Part shown: in pieces, positions 57,439 to 64,000 of the stretch
How the letters are laid out: each line of letters begins with the position of its first letter
How positions within the stretch are numbered: the stretch's first letter is position 1
NCBI GenBank assembly: GCA_004794655.1
Contig: SMMW01000013.1
Location: 3,472,697 to 3,536,696 of the forward strand
Direction: 5' to 3'
Source of the DNA: Marisa cornuarietis
Taxonomy: Eukaryota; Mollusca; Gastropoda; Architaenioglossa; Ampullariidae
DNA length: 64,000 bases
Notes under the pieces: generated by a model
Databases searched by the model: none
Told to the model about the DNA's origin: nothing
The model's input: the letters and a program-made list of their open reading frames with translations, nothing else
Translations under genes and position numbers: made by a program

Positions 57439-58940
57439 CTCCCGGTACCATCTCATATTACGATTGTGGAAACAGAAAATAATCATCAGAAATAGCCATG
57501 ATACGGAGCAATGTACACAAGCCGAACCTGGGTCGTGACCGAGCCACTCACTTGCCACATATACGCACGCACGCACGCACGCACCCACACCCGTGTTTCA
57601 AACACGTAAATACTTTTCGAACTGTATTAGAGAAAAGTTTCTGAAATCGGAGTCTGCTCCAGTCCAATGAATGTCGATCTGCCTTACTGACATCTTGGTC
57701 TATGAATGTCATCCGACAGAAGAACCTGGCATTCCTATTAACATTACAAAGCCACGGGAATATTGTCTGTCTAACCGAACTGTATCAAACAAAATGTCCT
57801 GCAATTGCATCTTTTTTCTCTTTGTAAATATTTACAGAGATATATCAACAAGCGATTGGAGCTTTCGGTGCGCTAAGTAGTTTGAAAAAGTATCCACCAC
57901 GACCTTCGCGCTGATGTTCGTCAGATGAAGAGGATGATGGGATGACATGGCAGGCGCAGTCTTTATTAGTTTTACCAAGGGGAGGGGGATGTTGGTGTGA
58001 GAACTCGCCATCAGTTAGACAGGGCGCTTGCCCAAACCCTGGGTCGAGCTTTGATGTTTGTGTATCAAGAGTGGCGCTGACTCTGTTGATCCGTGAACGA
58101 CGCTCAGTGCCATGCAGCTTCAAGGGGATTAACAATCTGCGAGTCCTTTGTCTTCGTGCTGTTGCCTGCCATCTCAAGGCGCTTATTTTTAAGTTAATCT
58201 TTGGGACCATAGCCAAATTCTCCACAAAATTCAACTAAAAAGCCGTTTTTTGGCCCAAGGCTGAACTTTGACATTTGACGCAAAAACTGTAGACTTTTAA
58301 AAATTGTTACCCGCAGGACAAAAAAGCGTATTTAAAGGAGAATGGCAGCTTTTAATACAGAAACCATTTAGAATTGGCAGCTATATGACAGTTTCGTGAG
58401 GTTCCCGCTAATGCTTGACTCCATCTTGAACCGTTCTTCAGAGTTAGATAAAAGTGGAGCTCTTCTGTAGCGGAGTCTCAGAAGAGAAAGAAATTTACAA
58501 AAACTTTTTTTGTGAATGGTAAATCATCACCCTTCACTGAGTTAGCAGCAATTGAAATTCCAGAACGTTGAATCTCCACTGTTCCCTAGGGTTCTCAGCT
58601 CCCTGCTGAACACCGCTCAAGCGACATTTCCTCAAGGACCCTCTTTCTCTTCCCTGACTACATGCGTACACTTGTCTAGTCCTTGTGCGCGAGCGCATGT
58701 GTGTGTGCACGCGCGCGTGCGCGACGTGCACCTAGATTGTGTAGATTACTATTTTTTGACAGTTCAGTTTTTTTTTCTCTTTCTCTGTGCTTTACTTTTT
58801 CAAATACAGAATAGCCTTCAGTTCATCATATTTTTTTTGCCCCTATGATAATGTTCACGAATGGGCTTTGTTTTTTTTTTCCTTAAATTGGAAAAGGGAT
58901 ACTTGTCCTTCCTCGAAGTAAAGCTGCCTGTAAATTTCAA

Positions 58941-59255
58941 GGGCCGTAGTTATGATGCGATGGTAAGTTTGCTCCGGGGAAACGTGTAGAATTCAAGATA
59001 AGCGCCTTGGTTCGAAACTTATAAAGCGGTGTCCAGACCCTGCAGATTATTTTCCCCTAGAGTCTTAGTTATAAAGCGGTGTCCAGATCCCTACAGCCGT
59101 AGTTATAAAGCGGTGGCAAATGTGTTATAGGAAAAGAAAGCATAGTGTCTGCGGGGTCTCGATCCCGCTCTATAATTTCGGAAACAAGATGCTTTTCCTT
59201 AAGTTCCCCACTTTGCCCTGGGGAAACTACTTACCCTCTCTTCATAACTACGGCC
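58941..59255. mobile_element. Foldback / MITE-like element with inverted ends
   Basis: The left end gggccgtagttatgatgcga and the right end, read in reverse complement (gggccgtagttatgaagaga), agree over 15 bases exactly and remain about 70 percent similar for about 44 bases, including a shared ggtaagt. The core tagttataaagcggtg occurs three more times inside (about 59030, 59068 and 59102). It has no coding capacity and no clear target-site duplication. Confidence 0.5.
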
Positions 59256-61600
59256 CCAAAAGTGAAATCGGTCCTAAGAAACTTTTATTTTTAGAAAAAG
59301 GACTGAAACGCCCATACAAATTGACCCAACTCCAGTTCCTCTACCTAGCTCTCCTTTCCTTCACACACTGTCTCCCGATAATCTCGACATTCGAGCACAA
59401 ACTCCTCTGTGCAATAGAAATTAATTTGTTTAGACAATTCACATCGTAAACACGTTTCTGGTTTTATCTATTAATAATGATCTGATAATTTTAGCTTATA
59501 TCGCACATTTATAAGTCACGATCTAACCTCACGCTCTTTAGCTGCTCTTTACCAAAGCTTCGAAAAGACTGTGAACAGCAGCACCATTTCTACAGGAGTT
59601 TAGCCAAGGAAATTGAAAGGTTTGAAAAAAAAGAACTTTCTACCTTGACTTAATTTAAGTATACCTTTTTTACGCTACTTTAACTGTGGTCTGTGAACAT
59701 CCCCGAACAATGGCCGCTGCCTGTCCTGATGCTGCAGCTTTACAAGGCAATCGCCACGCAACATAAAGTCATTACAAGCCGTCTTCAGTGCTCCTCCCTC
59801 CTGTTTATGCCCGAGGATGTTGAGGCTGGTGCCGATCCCCCGGGTGGCAATAGCGCAGTGATGAATGCCTCCCAGCGCAGTAGCTGGAAGGGCAGGACAG
59901 CTTAGGTGAAAATAAAATTCAGCTATAGATGTTGATGAGATTATCGGCGTGAAATGAACTCTATTCAGCAAAGCGCCCTCAAAGAACAAAAAGTCGTCCA
60001 TCGTAGCATATCTTTTGTGATTTAGCAGGGAATGTTCAGTTTACTTCGAGAAAGAGAGAGCAGAGGCTTGTCATGGTGAAAGCAAACTTTGTCTATTTTT
60101 TGTCACGGTGTTCTGTTTTATTTTGCAAGATATATAAGATAGCGGAAGGCGGTGAAAATAAAAGGGAATGGAGTCTGTTAAGGCTGACAATAATGACGGC
60201 ATCCCGCTGTGCGGCATCTTACACCGTCAGCACTCCAATCTTACATTCAGCAGCACCTGTCAAAATAAATCCCCAGTGAATGCCTATAATCTTCATTGCA
60301 TGCCCATCAAACGTCTTTGCATGCCCACTAACAGCCACATCAAAATTGTGTAAGTAAATTGTCGACACACCAACACGTTGCACTAACAAGCCGGATGGCG
60401 TTGCTTGTCCAGCAACACTTAAGTAATAGAGTTATCTGCTCACATCGCTTCATGTTCTTCAGGGGGGCAGCTCTACAATTAAATTTTGTTTCTTAGTGAT
60501 TGACTGAGTCGTTTAATTTGTTTCTTGTATCTTCGACTTTTTCGTGGAACGCCAAATAGTGTGGAATTTGCTTTGGGTGGGATAAAATATTTCGGTGATG
60601 TTTTCTTTGCCTAACTTTCTCCTGCCTTCTCGAACTTAATCTATAATCAAACAGAATGGTGCTTCCAACTTCGGCCTTGTGATCTTGTAGGTAAAAACAT
60701 TGACTTCGCTGAAACGATCAACATTAACATCATTAGCAGCATTAGCATGATTAGCATCATCAGGCAAGCTACTTTGACTCCTGACCGTAACGAGATAGTC
60801 AGGTAAAAACACATCACAGGAAGCATGGGATCCAAAGCAACAATATCATAGTTGTCTCACGGCGTATATGTTGAAAATATAGAAATGGAAGAACACAAGT
60901 TTTAGAAGCAAATGGCTTGTCCATATAGTCAAAAGTTGTAGCCACTTTGGCGAATTGCTCACCAGTGGAAACCGCAAAAGATGGAAGGAATGCTCGCAAA
61001 TCCTATCCAAGGAGATTCAGTGCTAGACAGGATGGGATCAAATGGTACGATGGAAGCCACAGACCACAGCTCCACACTTCAATATCTGCGGGGATTCAGA
61101 CGAGGAGAGTCTGCAGACAAAACTCTGAGGGGCTATGAACAACTTAACGCTAAGCGATCCTGAGTACTAAAGGCTATATGCGAATTGCGGAGGGAACAGT
61201 CGAACCTCAAGAAGATGAGGACAAGGACACGTCCACAATCTTGTCATTATCGTAAAAGTTATCGTTGTCGTTATGAGTATCGATATACTTATAGTTTTTC
61301 ATAATAATGTTTGCGTAAGACCACGACAAAAGCAGGCAGAACATTGAAAGTTAACCTCGGCTTAAAACTTCTTCAAAAAACAAACAATATTTTTGGAGAC
61401 AATAGGAATCAAGCTTCATGTGAAATGAATTGCAGTCTATAAAAACTTGGCCAGAATATTTCAACAGTAAAAAAAAAAATCTTTTTTTGACAGGACTGCT
61501 GCATTCATTGCACATCACTTAGACGTGTAGACACACAATACACCTGTATGGACGTTGGATGTTATAAACAGTCAATACTCTGCTTCACTGACCAGCCACG
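59256..61600. other. Noncoding stretch
   Basis: No gene recognised. Minus frame 59675-60001 (108 codons) lacks known motifs. Confidence 0.5.
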
Positions 61601-61616
61601 TGACTTCTCACGTGAC
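61591..61616. promoter_or_regulatory. Pair of CACGTGAC E-boxes
   Basis: Two CACGTGAC octamers lie close together (ccacgtgacttctcacgtga). Paired sites of this kind bind bHLH-ZIP factors in other animals. No neighbouring gene is identified here. Confidence 0.25.
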
Positions 61617-62071
61617 AGCTGTCTACTTTTAAAGATTGTCTGGAGCTGGTACTTGTCGTGGCAGATCATTTGGTGCATAGGTGTGAGGCATCCTGCTATT
61701 GTATCGGGCGACACGTATGTCCCTCAAGGTCCAGCGATGGTGCCCTGGTGGATGAAGGAGTTGAGTGAGTAGTTGAAGCAAGCTAGAGGGACCTGCTCCT
61801 CCGTGTGTTGGCTGTTGATAAAGAAGCTGCATTTGATTCTGTCGATGTTGATGTGGTGTTGACCTTGAATGGCCTGGTCGTTTCTTTTCACCTCACTTTT
61901 GGCGCTGTCGCTCTATTTCCTGACAGCTCTGTCCTAGCTACCAGCTTTAAGTCCACCTGACTGCCATTGGCACCCTTGATTTCAAGCACAGGAAGATCTA
62001 GTAGCTTCACAGTTTGCCACCAGCTGCAGAGGGTGCATCTTTAGCACCGCCATGTGTTAGTCTCTGCACAT

Positions 62072-62290
62072 TTAAGTTTGTAAGGTCTTCGGCGTTAGCT
62101 GTTTCTGGTCCAGGTGGCTTCGGGCTTCTAGAACTTTGTCACTGTCTGTACACGAGATAAACTTGACTATCAGTGCTCGTGGTCTGGCTCTAAAAAGCTT
62201 TGCTACTCGGTGCAAATCTGAAATTTTATGTGTCAGTGCCCGGGAGACCAGACTTGACTGGATAACTTGCAGTAATTTTTGTTCTTGCAT
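62072..62290 (-). pseudogene. LINE ORF1-like fragment
   Basis: The minus frame reads ISDLHRVAKLFRARPRALIV, then KFISCTDSDKVLEARSHL. The HRV...RPR.IIVKF....D...VL.AR pattern is typical of the RRM-like region of L1-type ORF1 proteins. Only about 70 codons are open; stops follow on both sides, and no endonuclease or polymerase domain is near. The call rests on one motif. Confidence 0.4.
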
Positions 62291-62299
62291 TCTTCTGCT

Positions 62300-63240
62300 A
62301 TTTCATTTTTGTGATCGTCAGGTATTCAATACACCTTTACCCATTTCTGTCGGGAGTACTGTTCTAAAAGATTAATTTCCTCCTTTGTCTACAAGAGAGA
62401 CTGCCTAGTGTCCCTTCTTTTAATTCCGTTGTTCGCTTTCAAAGAGATTCTACTGTTGCCTTTAATTAACACTTCGTTTCCTTTTTAACATCAAAGAGGG
62501 CGCTTACAAGTATCTCTACTTTGTCATCAATCGGTTTTTGCAAAATGAAATTAATTTCAAACTTCACACACATTTCTATTTCTTAATGTTTCCCATCTGC
62601 CTACATGTCATCCTCTTGTCGCTGTGTCTATTGCTTTTGTGTTCATGTTGGAGAGACACCAAAATTAAAATTAAATTATTGTTAATATGCGTGAGGACGA
62701 AATGATTCGTTGTAACAGGCCGAGGATGAAGACGGCGGTGTGTGTGGCCAGCGCTGTGGGTCCAGCCCTGAAGGGAGTCCTCCCACAGGCCTGGCCCAGG
62801 TCGCGCAAAGCACGTGCGCTGGGTTGTGCCAACGAGGCACGCAATTAATCTGGTGGAGTCCGGCCTGGCGCTTCGCGCTTCTCGACCGCTGACCAATCAA
62901 TGTTCACAGCACAGAGGCACGTGCCGCGTGGGGGGCCGGAGCCTGCCTGCGCCATCAGGGTGCATGGAGGACCAGGTTTTCCACTAGAGGCCGCTGCAGC
63001 GACTGATGCGTAACACAAACCGCACGTTTCTGAGTCTTGACAGATCGATGACGCGACTGGCCGACACAACGGCCGCTACAACCTCCTTACGTCCCTGGAA
63101 CCTGCAGTCTTTTGTGTTTGTTACTTTTTGTCTCTAGCTCTCTCTTTATGACCGTTTGCTATATCACTGAAAGTATTTTGTATCTGTACTTCCTCGTGTG
63201 TACTTATATATGTCTCTGCTCGTGCATGCGCGCGCACGTG

Positions 63241-63329
<89 letters not shown>

Positions 63330-64000
63330 ATTCATTCGTCCATGTCCGTGGACGTTTTTTTCGATAATAAATTTCTCGTCTTTTTATATTAGAACTTGCC
63401 TATGCTTGGGTTCTTCGTGTACAGAATCATGCCACAAAGATCTCATTCTTACTTAATTAAGAAAGAAAGAAAGAAAATGGGCAAGCCATGTAGGAAGGAA
63501 GAAAAACAACAAACGAAGGACGAGGTCAGCACAGGGTCAACAGCAGGTAGATGACCTTCTGCTACTCGCAGTGAAACATGAAGCAAAACATGGATCAAGG
63601 AAAACTTCGTAGAAAGCGTTGGGCGGAAATGACGTCACCAGGAAAATACGTTGGCCAGACCCAGTCCATTGGCCTCAATGGTCGTTACCAACCACTAATA
63701 CTTTTAAAAACTATTTCATCAGTGAAGGTTCTTTCTGCTCCGATGCTTCTCGGGGTGGTTGGATGGTCTGCTGGTTGGTTGGATATTTTTGGTCAGAGAT
63801 ATATTTCAGTTGTTGATACCTTTAACCACGTTCTTTGACATGTCACGCAAGTGATCGATAAGACTAACAACATAAAGATGTTAATAAGCATAAAAGTTTC
63901 GCATACTTTTTTAATACGTGGGACATACTGTTCATAGCAGTTGCATTTCCTCTCTAAGAAAACTCGAGTATTTATCGATCTCCTTAGGAAGAGTTATTTA
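62300..64000. other. Noncoding stretch to window end
   Basis: A GC-richer patch spans about 62710-63070, followed by the long (GT)n array. No gene recognised. Confidence 0.5.
63235..63328 (+). repeat. (GT)n microsatellite with GC interruptions
   Basis: About 45 GT units with two GC replacements, bordered on the left by tgcgcgcgcacg. Confidence 0.97.

Larger units (their letters stand above)
50571..58940. other. Noncoding stretch
   Basis: No gene recognised. Repeats inside are listed separately. Minus frame 57845-58234 (129 codons) overlaps a + frame of 98 codons; neither has recognisable motifs. Confidence 0.5.

Noticed and set aside
1..64000. CRISPR arrays, bacterial operons, riboswitches
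   Set aside because: The DNA is clearly eukaryotic; the regular repeats found are minisatellites without spacers.

Overview
This is eukaryotic DNA from an invertebrate animal, most likely a mollusc and probably a gastropod. The reasons are one intron-rich metazoan gene, AT-leaning intergenic DNA, very many (CA/GT)n microsatellites, tRNA-headed SINE fragments and a decayed LINE of a kind common in molluscan genomes. The taxon is inferred from style, not proven. Operons, bacterial-type regulation and CRISPR arrays are absent.

Region 1 (about 1-11,140, + strand) carries the only gene I can identify with confidence. It is an ICE2/NARG2 orthologue, subunit 2 of the Little Elongation Complex, which helps RNA polymerase II transcribe snRNA genes. 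I could build a complete model: 14 exons from an ATG at 259 to a TGA at 10957-10959, an AATAAA at 11115, GT-AG introns, matching phases at every junction, and about 891 residues. The N-terminal NG-K-FFS motif, the central WEIPV block, the acidic DLETFG segment and the C-terminal NARG2_C domain (VPWLPVDP, ILPHHW) all align with the vertebrate protein as I remember it.

Region 2 (about 11.1-64 kb) is about 53 kb of intergenic or very long-intron DNA. I find no other gene that can be named. It holds SINE heads on the minus strand (about 20.9, 26.9, 27.9 and 41.9 kb), a minus-strand LINE reverse-transcriptase tail (about 50.0-50.57 kb) with its probable 3' UTR, and a second copy of that 3' region at 44.5-44.9 kb. 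A weak LINE ORF1-like fragment lies at 62.1-62.3 kb and a foldback-type inverted repeat at 58.94-59.26 kb. There are several minisatellites, the most striking being a 45-bp repeat at 36.9-37.7 kb whose period keeps both strands open, and more than a dozen microsatellites.

Three exon-like pieces on the + strand (31470-31501, 36413-36618, 36859 on) have good splice signals and compatible phases. They could belong to an unrecognised gene, but this is weak. I found no convincing new biological system; the most checkable leads are these exons, the 45-bp satellite and the LINE 3' UTR pair.
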